From the NCBI GenBank assembly GCA_026395675.1, contig JAPLYF010000088.1, forward strand, positions 1 to 18,643: 18,643 nucleotides of DNA, read 5' to 3'. This document shows positions 1 through 6,719 of the stretch, in pieces. Within the stretch, counting starts at the first letter, position 1; each line of letters starts with the position of its first letter. The DNA is from Candidatus Parcubacteria bacterium (GTDB lineage: Bacteria; Patescibacteriota; Patescibacteriia; CAIXNZ01). The notes beneath the pieces were generated by a model, which searched no databases, had not been told where the DNA came from, and saw nothing but the letters and a program-made list of their open reading frames with translations. A program made the position numbers and the translations under genes.

Positions 1-9
1 ACTAAGCTA

Positions 10-29
10 CCTGCCTGCCGGCAGGCAGG
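10..29. repeat. 20-bp perfect GC-rich palindrome, copy 1
   Basis: CCTGCCTGCCGGCAGGCAGG reads the same on both strands. An identical copy lies at 9925-9944. Both are intergenic in very AT-rich flanks. Read on opposite strands, both copies have an A on the left edge, a C on the right edge and a CGAATTTG word nearby. Such islands are typical interspersed repeats of CPR-type genomes; the function is unknown. Confidence 0.8.
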
Positions 30-68
30 CGAATTTGCTACATATCTACTAATTAATCGAACTAATAT

Positions 69-881
69 ATGTTAGATAATATATTTCAACAATTAGCCCT
101 ACAAAAAGAGCACGCGCTGGTCTATTCTGCTCTCTTGGAATCAGGGCCTTTGCCTGCTGGCAAATTGGCTAAAAGAGTAAATATGCCCAGGTCTTCTCTT
201 TATGGCTTTTTAAGTGATTTAAGTCAAAAGGGTCTTGTTTTGCAATCAGAAAAACAGGGCGTGAAGATTTGGCAGGCCAGTTCTCCTGAAAAAATAAGCG
301 AAATATTAAATGATCAGATTAATCAAATTGAAAAAACTAAGACTTCATTTCTAAATATTTTGCCTGATTTAAAAATTAAGCAAAAAACTGATTTTATTAC
401 GCCTAAATTTACTTTTTATGAAGGCCAAGAAGGTGTCAGGCAAATTATTAAAGATGTTTTGCTTTACCGCGATCTTGAGACTGATTGTTTTTGGCCAATT
501 AAAGATATGGTTGAGAGTATTGGCAAAGAGTTTCTTGAAGAATATGGCACCAAGGAAAGAATCAGAAGAAATATAAAATCCAGAATAATTGTACCGCAAA
601 ATAAAATGATTGATATTAAGAAAAATCCCTTTTTTGGCACATCCCCTGAATTTAAAAGAGAAGTCAGAATTGCACCTAAAGATGTTGATTATTCAATGGG
701 TTACTGGGCTTATGGTAATAAGGTAGCTTTTATTTCGTCTAAAAAGGAAGGCTTTGGATTTATAGTTGAGTCAGTGGAATTAAGGCAACTTTTAAAAACT
801 CAGTTTGATTTAATCTGGCAAATTTCCAAACCAGTCAAGATTGATAAAAAATTTACAGAGAAATTTATTCAAGAGATATAA
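69..881 (+). CDS. TrmB-family transcriptional regulator
   Basis: This 270-aa protein has the layout of TrmB-type regulators. An N-terminal winged helix-turn-helix spans about residues 8-75, with the recognition-helix-like stretch RVNMPRSSLYGFLSDLSQKG followed by a wing ending in the KIWQA segment. A short basic coiled linker (about 80-110) leads to a C-terminal effector-like domain (about 115-265) starting near FYEGQEGVRQI. TrmB relatives bind operator DNA and often sense sugars, but the ligand here cannot be read from sequence. No clear Shine-Dalgarno precedes the ATG, as for several genes in the window. It forms its own unit, closed by a hairpin at 885-920. The HTH is the surest part; the effector domain is called from length and position. 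Confidence 0.75.
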   Translation: MLDNIFQQLALQKEHALVYSALLESGPLPAGKLAKRVNMPRSSLYGFLSDLSQKGLVLQSEKQGVKIWQASSPEKISEILNDQINQIEKTKTSFLNILPDLKIKQKTDFITPKFTFYEGQEGVRQIIKDVLLYRDLETDCFWPIKDMVESIGKEFLEEYGTKERIRRNIKSRIIVPQNKMIDIKKNPFFGTSPEFKREVRIAPKDVDYSMGYWAYGNKVAFISSKKEGFGFIVESVELRQLLKTQFDLIWQISKPVKIDKKFTEKFIQEI

Positions 882-884
882 AAT

Positions 885-920
885 AAAAAAGCGCTTTAGT
901 AGTTCCTGAGCACTTTTTTT
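885..920 (+). terminator. Rho-independent terminator after the TrmB-like gene
   Basis: Arms AAAAAAGCGCT and AGCACTTTTTT pair with one C-A mismatch around a 13-nt loop and end in a run of seven T. It begins four bases after the stop codon. Confidence 0.7.
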
Positions 921-921
921 A

Positions 922-950
922 TTGACAAAAGTTAAATCATTTGCTAAAAA
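922..950 (+). promoter_or_regulatory. Sigma-70-type promoter for the 995 gene
   Basis: TTGACA at 922-927, a 17-bp spacer, then TAAAAA at 945-950. It lies just beyond the preceding terminator and about 45 bp before the ATG. Confidence 0.6.
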
Positions 951-994
951 GAACTAAAGTGTACATTGACTAAATTCTCAAAAAGGAGGATAAA

Positions 995-1516
995 ATGAGA
1001 AAAACGAAAAGAATGAGAATCGTTGAATATTGGGAGGAAGTTAACAATGGATGCTTTGTTTTAAAAAAATCAACAAAACCAGGCGCCCGGGGTGCGATTA
1101 AAATTGAAAAATCCAGTGAAGTAATAGATATTACTACTTATGCAACTTTTAATTCGCCAATCCATAACCTAACTGCCTCACCAGGTGAGAGAATTTTTAA
1201 TTATGAAGATTCCTGGTTTTATTCTGGCGAATCTAATGGAATTGGATTGGAAGCGGATTCGTTAAAAAGACTTTTCCATCAGGACAATAAATATGTAGTA
1301 AATACGATTTACAGAATTCCGGAGAATTACAGCGGTCCTCATTATAGCGAGAGAGTAATTTGTTTTGACAAAGAAAGCCTAAAAATCATTTGGGTCAAAA
1401 TGAGATATGAGGACGGCAGGTCAGATCTCGGTAAATTCACTTACACGAAAAAAGGATTTAAAATCCGCTGGCAGTGCGAATACGGCCCCAACAAACACAA
1501 CATTTCTTTTTTCTAA
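995..1516 (+). CDS. Unrecognised 173-aa protein
   Basis: I do not recognise a family. The start is well supported: AAAGGAGG sits seven to eight bases before the ATG, a consensus promoter lies at 922-950 and a strong terminator follows. The protein is soluble-looking, with no signal peptide or membrane segment. It has a basic N-terminus (MRKTKRMRI) and many aromatic residues. The alternating pattern in its second half (VICFDKESLKIIWVKMRY, then KFTYTKKGFKIRWQCEYG) suggests beta strands. It stands as a one-gene unit between the TrmB-like and HD-domain genes, so context gives no functional hint. A shorter reading at 1407-1589 in another frame is a shadow of this gene. Confidence 0.7.
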   Translation: MRKTKRMRIVEYWEEVNNGCFVLKKSTKPGARGAIKIEKSSEVIDITTYATFNSPIHNLTASPGERIFNYEDSWFYSGESNGIGLEADSLKRLFHQDNKYVVNTIYRIPENYSGPHYSERVICFDKESLKIIWVKMRYEDGRSDLGKFTYTKKGFKIRWQCEYGPNKHNISFF

Positions 1517-1523
1517 AAAGCCA

Positions 1524-1556
1524 AAAACCCCTGGACAATTAGTCCGGGGTTTTATT
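1524..1556 (+). terminator. Strong Rho-independent terminator
   Basis: AAAACCCCTGGAC pairs with GTCCGGGGTTTT (one bulged T) around loop AATTA, followed by T-rich sequence. It closes the 995-1516 gene. Confidence 0.85.
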
Positions 1557-1620
1557 ATCAACCTCGGCGCGCTTTTGCAATTTCTCTAATGCAAATCTTA
1601 AATTTTTTATGCGCGACGGG

Positions 1621-1649
1621 TTGACAAAAATCCTATTTAGAGGTAAACT
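1621..1649 (+). promoter_or_regulatory. Promoter for the HD-domain gene
   Basis: TTGACA at 1621-1626, a 17-bp spacer, then TAAACT at 1644-1649, about 35 bp upstream of the ATG. The -35 is perfect and the -10 is four of six. Confidence 0.6.
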
Positions 1650-1684
1650 AAAAGATACAAAATTCAAATAAGGAGGTGGCCATA

Positions 1685-2350
1685 ATGGTTGGCTATTCAA
1701 CTGAACGCATTCGGCGTGCCATTGTTATGGCCGCTGATGCTCACAAAGACCAGAAAAGGAAAGAAAAAGGCATTCCTTTTATTAGCCATCCGCTTGGAGT
1801 GGCGATTAGATTAGCTATTAACCCCAATATGGACGAAGATGTAATAGTAGCGGCTATTTTACACGACACACTTGAAGACACAAAGCTGTCGCCCAAAAAA
1901 ATCTTAAAGGCTTTTGGCGAAAATGTTTTGCGCATTGTCTTTGCTTCAACAGAGCTAGACAAACGCCTTGCCTGGGAGACAAGAAAACAACACACTATTG
2001 ATACGATTAGAAAGGCGAATTTGCAAATTAAACTGGTGGCGTGCGCTGATAAATTAGACAACTTACAATCAATCCAGGACGCTATCAAAGCCGAAGGGAA
2101 AAATAAAATCCCAGAAGATGTTCCTAATGCCAAAGTCTGGAGTTCATTCCTAAGGGGTTATGAACTGCAAAAGTGGTATTATCAGGAAGTGCTAAAAGCA
2201 CTTTTTGCTAACGTCGCTTATAACGATTTGCCCATAATTTTTGGCAAATACATGCGCCTAGTTGAAAAACTTTTTGGCGAGCAAGTCATTTTTGACAAAA
2301 AAGCTCGTGCAAATGTGCGCCGTCGTAATAAACCGAGGAAAATCGCATGA
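1685..2350 (+). CDS. HD-domain (p)ppGpp hydrolase-like protein (stand-alone)
   Basis: This 221-aa protein matches the hydrolase domain of SpoT/RelA and of MESH1-type small alarmone hydrolases, which remove pyrophosphate from (p)ppGpp using a metal ion. The expected metal ligands are present: His35 (SHP), His60-Asp61 (the HD motif in ILHDTLED) and Asp122 (ACADKLDNL). The Glu64-Asp65 pair follows the HD motif. No synthetase, TGS or ACT domain is attached. The reading frame extends upstream to a GTG at 1676, but that GTG lies inside the AGGAGGT ribosome site (1671-1677). The ATG at 1685, eight bases downstream, is therefore the better start. The real substrate could be another nucleotide or phosphoester. 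It is a one-gene unit with its own promoter and terminator. Confidence 0.8.
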   Translation: MVGYSTERIRRAIVMAADAHKDQKRKEKGIPFISHPLGVAIRLAINPNMDEDVIVAAILHDTLEDTKLSPKKILKAFGENVLRIVFASTELDKRLAWETRKQHTIDTIRKANLQIKLVACADKLDNLQSIQDAIKAEGKNKIPEDVPNAKVWSSFLRGYELQKWYYQEVLKALFANVAYNDLPIIFGKYMRLVEKLFGEQVIFDKKARANVRRRNKPRKIA

Positions 2351-2351
2351 C

Positions 2352-2380
2352 ACCCGCTAACTTCAAGTTGGCGGGTATTT
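2352..2380 (+). terminator. Rho-independent terminator after the HD gene
   Basis: ACCCGCTAAC pairs with GTTGGCGGGT (one G-U pair) around loop TTCAA, followed by ATTTTCTT. It begins one base after the stop codon. Confidence 0.85.
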
Positions 2381-2382
2381 TC

Positions 2383-2410
2383 TTGACTTATTATGATATT
2401 TGGTTAAAAT
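2383..2410 (+). promoter_or_regulatory. Promoter upstream of a long structured leader
   Basis: TTGACT at 2383-2388, a 16-bp spacer, then TAAAAT at 2405-2410. A start near 2417 would give a leader of about 127 nt before the ATG at 2544. That leader would contain the two hairpins at 2436-2494 and 2498-2530. Confidence 0.5.
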
Positions 2411-2435
2411 CTAAACAAATCGCTCTTTTGACAAA

Positions 2436-2494
2436 GCCCTCCTTCGGCTGAAGCTTCTGCCTACGCTAAAGCTACGGCAGACAGGACGGAGGGC
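2436..2494. repeat. Hairpin repeat element with GCTAAAGCT-CGGC-GACAGG core
   Basis: The outer arms GCCCTCC (2436-2442) and GGAGGGC (2488-2494) are complementary. Inside are CTTC-GGCT-GAAG and CTGCC (2457-2461) with GGCAG (2476-2480). The 21-bp core at 2465-2485 matches 4268-4288 inside smc with two differences. This marks an interspersed repeat family; here it lies in a 5' leader. Confidence 0.7.
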
Positions 2495-2497
2495 AGG

Positions 2498-2530
2498 CCC
2501 CGCACCATGCGCTTGCGCTTAGGTGCGGGG
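2498..2530 (+). promoter_or_regulatory. Hairpin immediately upstream of the ribosome-binding site
   Basis: CCCCGCACC (2498-2506) and GGTGCGGGG (2522-2530) form a nine-pair GC-rich stem around a 15-nt loop. It ends one base before the AAGGAGGT ribosome site of the 2544 gene. It may stabilise the mRNA 5' region or keep the site single-stranded; no function is shown. Confidence 0.6.
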
Positions 2531-2543
2531 CAAGGAGGTAAAA

Positions 2544-2834
2544 ATGCATCTTTTTCTGCGATTTTTATTGATATTAAGCTGCATCTACTTAACTGGTGCG
2601 CTCATTACTTATCGTTTTTTAAGGCAAAAATTTTTAGCTGATATTGCTGATTGGAGGAAAACATTAGAAAGCGGCAGGCCAGTCCAGACCGAAGAAAATC
2701 TGATTCTTTACAAAGAAGAAGATATTGCCACCTATATGCACCGCCGAGGCAGATGGGCAATATTTTTCAGCACCTTATTCTGGTTTGTGGTCATTAGGCC
2801 GCTAATCCAAAAAAAATCAAGAAAAGAATTTTAA
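2544..2834 (+). CDS. Small two-TM membrane protein, unrecognised
   Basis: This 96-aa protein has two likely membrane helices, one at residues 3-22 (LFLRFLLILSCIYLTGALIT) and one at about 71-88 (RWAIFFSTLFWFVVIRPLI). Between them is a charged loop of roughly 45 residues, and the C-terminus is lysine-rich. The frame can be read from a GTG at 2523, but that codon lies inside the upstream hairpin. AAGGAGGT at 2532-2539 points to the ATG at 2544. I do not recognise a family. It is the only gene of its unit and ends at a clear terminator. Expression may depend on the repeat-rich leader. Confidence 0.65.
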   Translation: MHLFLRFLLILSCIYLTGALITYRFLRQKFLADIADWRKTLESGRPVQTEENLILYKEEDIATYMHRRGRWAIFFSTLFWFVVIRPLIQKKSRKEF

Positions 2835-2867
2835 AAAGCAGATCCTGGGCAAATTAGGGTCTGCTTT
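2835..2867 (+). terminator. Rho-independent terminator
   Basis: AAAGCAGATCCT pairs with AGGGTCTGCTTT (one G-U pair) around loop GGGCAAATT. The T tract is short. It lies directly after the stop codon of the 2544 gene. Confidence 0.75.
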
Positions 2868-2924
2868 AAATTTAAGATTAAATATGATAAAATTATAAAA
2901 GAAGCTAATTCTTAAGATAAATCT

Positions 2925-3131
2925 ATGGAACAATTTTTAAACCAATATCAATGGTTGCTTATCCTGGCTTTAATTTGGTCATTAATCTGGAAGGGATTGG
3001 CGCTTTGGAAATCAGCCAGGCGCGGCGAAGAGGGTTGGTTTATAGTTCTTTTAGTAGTCAATACCCTGGGTATTTTGGAAATCCTTTATCTTTATGTTTT
3101 TAGCCAAAAGAAAAAGAAAGAAATTGTCTAA
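2925..3131 (+). CDS. DUF5652-like small membrane protein
   Basis: This 68-aa protein has two membrane helices, about residues 8-27 (QYQWLLILALIWSLIWKGLA) and 39-59 (FIVLLVVNTLGILEILYLYVF). A short basic loop, KSARRGEEGW, joins them, and the tail is KKKKEIV. The pattern WKGLALWKSARR...GWFIVLLVVNTLGILEI is what I recall of the DUF5652 family, common in CPR bacteria and of unknown function. This is recognition from memory, not a search. The ATG follows ATAAATCT with no Shine-Dalgarno, and TATGAT at about 2884 may be its -10. No obvious hairpin lies directly after the stop; a repeat cluster starts about 10 bp later. Confidence 0.65.
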   Translation: MEQFLNQYQWLLILALIWSLIWKGLALWKSARRGEEGWFIVLLVVNTLGILEILYLYVFSQKKKKEIV

Positions 3132-3141
3132 ATTCATAAAA

Positions 3142-3272
3142 TATAACAATTTAACCCCAAAGGGGTCCCTTTCCCGAAGGGAAGCTTTCGGCTCGGGACC
3201 ATTTAACTATTAACAATTTTCCGCCAAAGGCGGATCCGCCTATGGCGGAAACCATTTAACTCTTAACAATTT
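3142..3272. repeat. Cluster of hairpins separated by near-identical AT-rich spacers
   Basis: Two 22-bp spacers, 3198-3219 and 3251-3272, differ at one base (ACCATTTAACT.TTAACAATTT). A partial copy, TATAACAATTTAACC, lies at 3142-3156. Between them are hairpins: CCCC-AAA-GGGG (about 3155-3165), GGTCCC...GGGACC (3164-3200) enclosing TTCCC-GAA-GGGAA, and CCGCC-AAA-GGCGG next to CCGCC-TAT-GGCGG (3221-3248). The cluster fills the gap before the cupin gene, so its last unit is in that gene's leader. Confidence 0.75.
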
Positions 3273-3277
3273 AAACC

Positions 3278-3673
3278 ATGTCTTATCAAGCAAACATTAT
3301 TCAAGCTACTCGGCAAAATAAATTTTTCCGCCAGGTTTTATTTACAGGCAAGAAAAGCCAGTTAGTGGTTATGAGTATTAAAAAAGGCGGTGAGATTGGC
3401 GAGGAAACCCATGCCAATGTTGAACAAATTTTATTCTTTTTAAAGGGCGAGGGCAAAGCAATTTTGGACGGAGTGGAATCCCCAATTACAAAAGGTGATG
3501 TGGTTGTTGTCACTCCGGGCACAAAGCACAATTTTATTAACACTGGCAAAAGCTCTTTAAAGGTGTACACAATTTATTGCCCGCCTAATCACATTGACGG
3601 CCGTATTCATAAAACCAAGAAAGCAGCGGATAAAGATAAGGAAGACGAGGAATTCGGGCACCAAGTACAGTAA
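3278..3673 (+). CDS. Cupin-domain protein
   Basis: This 131-aa protein is a single small cupin barrel. Motif 1 is GEETHANVEQILFFLKGEG (Glu43, His45, Glu49), and motif 2 is GDVVVVTPGTKHNFINTG with His84. His45, Glu49 and His84 are the usual metal ligands. The second histidine of the classical HxH is Asn47, so binding may use three ligands plus Glu43. The C-terminal 30 residues are charged and probably flexible (KKAADKDKEDEEFG). Cupins of this type range from sugar isomerases to dioxygenases and binding proteins, and the reaction cannot be named. The ATG follows an AT-rich spacer repeat with no Shine-Dalgarno, and a terminator follows at 3684. Confidence 0.85.
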   Translation: MSYQANIIQATRQNKFFRQVLFTGKKSQLVVMSIKKGGEIGEETHANVEQILFFLKGEGKAILDGVESPITKGDVVVVTPGTKHNFINTGKSSLKVYTIYCPPNHIDGRIHKTKKAADKDKEDEEFGHQVQ

Positions 3674-3683
3674 AAATTATAAA

Positions 3684-3713
3684 AAACAGCCCCGCGTTGC
3701 GGGACTGTTTTTA
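3684..3713 (+). terminator. Rho-independent terminator after the cupin gene
   Basis: AAACAGCCCCGC and GCGGGACTGTTT pair with one mismatch around loop GTT, followed by TTT. It separates the cupin gene from the convergent smc gene. Confidence 0.8.
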
Positions 3714-3770
3714 GTTAATCTCAAAAATAAATAGGCGAAATATTCTCGGACGGTTTTTTATCCACGCGCG

Positions 3771-3791
3771 CTGCCGACCATGGTTCGGCAG
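3771..3791. other. Hairpin downstream of smc, possible terminator
   Basis: CTGCCGA and TCGGCAG are seven-base arms around CCATGGT. On the minus strand it lies about 30 bases past the smc stop and is followed at some distance by an A/T stretch. It is weak as an intrinsic terminator because there is no immediate T run. Confidence 0.35.
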
Positions 3792-3819
3792 AATTAGCCA
3801 TGGGTAAAGTCAATGAATT

Positions 3820-6504
3820 TTAACCTCTGGCCATGCCGACCATTTCCTCCGCATCAGCCAATTTGATTGAAAGCAATTTTGAAATACCATCATCGCCCAT
3901 TGTAACTCCGTAAAGCACATGTGCATAATGCATGGTCACGCGATTATGTGTAATAACTATAAATTGGGTTTTATGGGCGAGTTCATTTAATATATGATCA
4001 AATCTTTCAGAATTAGCTTCGTCTAAAGCAGCGTCAACTTCATCAAGCACTATAAAAGGTGAGGGATTATTATAAATAATAGCACAAATTAAAGCAATAG
4101 AAGTTAGCGCCCTTTCACCGCCAGAGAGCATATTAATGGCTTTAATTTTCTTGCCTGGCGGCGTGGCTTTGATTTCAATGCCAGAATAACTTTCTTTTTC
4201 TCTTTCTTTGATTCTTTTTTCAAATTTATCAGCTTGGGCCAAGACACCGGTTTCCTCTTCGGCCTCTGCTAAAGCTTCGGCCGACAGGTCTTCAGCGCTT
4301 TCTTTTTTAACTTCTTCAGCAGTAACTTTTAATAATTCTGCCTGGCCGCCATTAAATAAGATTTTAAAGTATTTCTGGAATTCTTTATTGATTTCCTTAA
4401 ATGCTCTATCAAATTGTTCTTTAATTGTCGCATCTAGATCCTCAATAATTTTTTCCAAAGAAGTGATGGCCTGTTCCAGATCATCTGACTGGGTTTTGAG
4501 AAAGTCAAAGCGTTCCTTGATTTCCTTGTATTCATTCATTGTCTCTTCATCAATGCCGCCAATGATTTCTATTTGGCGTTTTAATTGCTGGATTTTTTGG
4601 TAAGCCAAATCCTCTGCTAATTCTAACTGGGCGCTATGCTTTTCAATAAGCTTCAGATCCAGTTCTTCTTGCCTAATTTCACTTTCCAGGTCTTCTTTCC
4701 TGGTTGAATATTTGGCCAGTTCAATATTAAGCTGGTTAATTTGCTGGCTGTATTGGTTAATTTGGCTTTGTTTTTCCTGAAATTCTTTTTGCAATGAAAT
4801 TAAGGTTTCTTTTTTATTCTGTTCTTCAAGGTTAAACTGGCTGATTTTTCCGCCCTGGCTTTTGATTTTATTATCCAAATCAGCAATCTTAGCTTTTAAC
4901 TCGTTTAATTCCTTTTCAATCCTTTGGTTGAGTTCGTTTTTATTTTCTGGTTTGATTTGGCTTAAGGATATTTCCTTTCTAATGCTTTCTTGTTCAGCTT
5001 TAGCCCTGGTAATTTCCTGGTTCAAATTAGAAATTTTTTCCCGTTTTGCATTCTGATGAAGACTTGATTCAGTCAGCTCCAGGCTTAAATCATTTTTTTG
5101 GTTAGTTAAAGTTTCCAGCTGGCTTTGCATGCTTTGCAAATTTTCCGCGCCCTGTTTTTTAACACTTTTTAATTTTTCTAAATAAACAGCAAGTTTTTGG
5201 GAAATTTCGCGTGCCTTATTTTTAATGGTTTGAAGTTCTTCAATTTTCTCAACTCGGGCTAATTGGCTGACCAATTCCTGCTGCTCCTTAAAAATCAATT
5301 CCAGTTCTTTTTCCGCTTCAAAGGGCAGCGCGACTGTTTTTTGGATTTTATTTAATTCAATTTTGACGCTTTCCAACCTCTGATTTAATGATTGCAAGCT
5401 AATTTCCTTGCTTTTTAAATTGGCCTGTTCTTTATTGTGTAAATCCTCAAGTTCAGAAATTTGCTGTTTAAAATTTTCTATTTGAAGCTGAAGCTCCTCG
5501 CTTCTTTTGCTGAGCCAAATTATATTAGTTTGGCCTTGTTTCTCCAGTTCCAGATTTAATTTGGCTTTCAAAATGGCCTGATCAGCCAGCAAGCTGTTTT
5601 TCTGGCTGACCAAATTATTGTATTCATTTTGAATTTTTTCAAAAATAACCTGGCGCGAGCTTTCTGTGGAAAATTCATTAATTTTATTTTGGATCTGGCT
5701 GATTTCTTTATCTAAATTAATATAAAATTTTTCTAAATCCCCTTTTTCTTTCTGGATTTCAACTTCTTTTTTATTTAAGGCCTGCCAGATCTGGCTAAAA
5801 TAATCTAATTCCAAATCTTTCAGCTCCTTTTCAATCTCTTCGCGCTTTTCTAAGCGTTTAACCTGGCGGCTTAAGGAACGCAAGCGCGGCTCAAGTTCGT
5901 TTAAAGTCAGTTGCGTCTGAGCCAAATTTTCGCGGGTAGCTTTGAATTTATTCAAGGCCTGATCGCGTTTAATTTGAAATTGTTTGACACCCACTGCCTC
6001 ATCAAAAAGTTCTTTTCTTTCAGCCAAAGAAGCAGATAAAACAGAATCAGCCATGCCCTGGCCAATGATGCTGTAGGTCCTTTGGCCGAAATTAGCTTTA
6101 GCCAAAAGAAGCTGAATATCTATTAAGCGGGCTTTATTATGGTTAATAAAGTATTCGCCCTCACCTGACTGGTAAACCCGGCGGGTGATAATCAAATCAG
6201 TATAATCAATGTCGGTCTGTTTATCCTGGTTATTTAAATATAAGGAGGCCTCGGCAAAGCCCAGACGCGCTTTTTTGTCAGAGCCGGAAAAAATCACATC
6301 CTGGCTTTTTTTGCCGCGCAAGGTTTTAATGCTCTGCTCGCCCAATACCCAGCGGATGGCGTCAGCCACATTGGATTTGCCAGAGCCATTTGGGCCAACT
6401 ATGCCAGTAATTCCTTTGGAACTATTAACTTTGGCTGGAAATTCTAAAACCGTCTTTTTGGCAAAAGATTTAAAACCCTGGATTTCGAGTTTCTCTAAAA
6501 ACAT
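3820..6504 (-). CDS. smc: SMC-type chromosome segregation ATPase, short and without a recognisable hinge
   Basis: Taking the ATG at 6504 gives 894 aa starting MFLEKLEIQGFKSF, the usual SMC N-terminus. The frame extends 25 codons upstream, but part of that stretch is repeat DNA. The head motifs are complete: Walker A GPNGSGKS at 37-44, the YSIIGQG region at about 144-150, LSGGE at 793-797, Walker B FIVLDEVD at 817-824, D-loop ALDEAN, and the switch histidine in VITHNR (853). Residues about 165-700 look like continuous coiled coil. The globular hinge, normally about 150 residues in an SMC of 1150-1200, is not visible; the apex may be near residues 390-440. Residues about 726-773 are extra relative to B. 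subtilis SMC and include a repeat-encoded DLSAEALA. SMC dimers organise and segregate chromosomes with ScpA/ScpB, which are not in this window. Confidence 0.9.
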   Translation of the reverse strand: MFLEKLEIQGFKSFAKKTVLEFPAKVNSSKGITGIVGPNGSGKSNVADAIRWVLGEQSIKTLRGKKSQDVIFSGSDKKARLGFAEASLYLNNQDKQTDIDYTDLIITRRVYQSGEGEYFINHNKARLIDIQLLLAKANFGQRTYSIIGQGMADSVLSASLAERKELFDEAVGVKQFQIKRDQALNKFKATRENLAQTQLTLNELEPRLRSLSRQVKRLEKREEIEKELKDLELDYFSQIWQALNKKEVEIQKEKGDLEKFYINLDKEISQIQNKINEFSTESSRQVIFEKIQNEYNNLVSQKNSLLADQAILKAKLNLELEKQGQTNIIWLSKRSEELQLQIENFKQQISELEDLHNKEQANLKSKEISLQSLNQRLESVKIELNKIQKTVALPFEAEKELELIFKEQQELVSQLARVEKIEELQTIKNKAREISQKLAVYLEKLKSVKKQGAENLQSMQSQLETLTNQKNDLSLELTESSLHQNAKREKISNLNQEITRAKAEQESIRKEISLSQIKPENKNELNQRIEKELNELKAKIADLDNKIKSQGGKISQFNLEEQNKKETLISLQKEFQEKQSQINQYSQQINQLNIELAKYSTRKEDLESEIRQEELDLKLIEKHSAQLELAEDLAYQKIQQLKRQIEIIGGIDEETMNEYKEIKERFDFLKTQSDDLEQAITSLEKIIEDLDATIKEQFDRAFKEINKEFQKYFKILFNGGQAELLKVTAEEVKKESAEDLSAEALAEAEEETGVLAQADKFEKRIKEREKESYSGIEIKATPPGKKIKAINMLSGGERALTSIALICAIIYNNPSPFIVLDEVDAALDEANSERFDHILNELAHKTQFIVITHNRVTMHYAHVLYGVTMGDDGISKLLSIKLADAEEMVGMARG
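4268..4288. repeat. Interspersed repeat core inside smc
   Basis: GCTAAAGCT, then TCGGCCGACAGG, matches the intergenic copy at 2465-2485 except at two bases. On the minus strand it is read in frame as smc residues 739-746 (DLSAEALA), inside an acidic insertion between two conserved head segments. Confidence 0.7.
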
Positions 6505-6547
6505 AGTTTGTTTTGGTAATTTGGATATTAGGTGGTTAGGGATTGCT

Positions 6548-6646
6548 GGGCGAAAATGCCTATCTTTTCGGATCGACACACTTTAGTGTGTTACCGTTAC
6601 TGTAACAGACTAAAGTCTGTCGTTCCGTTTCTAAAGCGTTTTCGCC
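6548..6646. repeat. Structured inverted-terminus repeat, copy A (99 bp)
   Basis: The termini are GGGCGAAAATGCC and GGCGTTTTCGCC. Inside are two small palindromes, ACACACTTTAGTGTGT (6576-6591) and ACAGACTAAAGTCTGT (6605-6620). The reverse complement of 9811-9903 matches along the whole length. The 6-bp length difference is explained by an extra CGTTAC-like unit between the palindromes here. It lies between the smc promoter and the smc ATG, so it is transcribed in the leader. No coding capacity was seen. Confidence 0.8.
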
Positions 6647-6679
6647 TAAAAAAATAAGCGGGGCAAGGTCCCTGACCTT

Positions 6680-6708
6680 ATTATAAAATATTTTTTAAGG
6701 TCTGACAA
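6680..6708 (-). promoter_or_regulatory. Promoter for smc
   Basis: On the minus strand: TTGTCA (6708-6703), a 17-bp spacer, TATAAT (6685-6680). The expected start near 6673 gives a leader of roughly 170 nt containing repeat copy A. AAGGTC-CCT-GACCTT (6665-6679) is a small inverted repeat at the -10/start region. Confidence 0.65.
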
Positions 6709-6719
6709 ATTGATATAGC

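Noticed and set aside
1741..2133. 130-aa minus-strand frame
   Set aside because: Shadow of the HD-domain gene, which has catalytic motifs, promoter and terminator.
3142..3272. CRISPR array
   Set aside because: Only two full copies of a 22-bp AT-rich unit with hairpins between them and no cas gene; spacing and structure do not fit.
4208..4603. 131-aa plus-strand frame with the SAKASADRSSA peptide
   Set aside because: It is antisense to the smc head and coil. The peptide only reflects the repeat read on its other strand.
6505..6579. 25-residue N-terminal extension of SMC
   Set aside because: It is partly encoded by the repeat copy A. The family N-terminus begins at the ATG at 6504.
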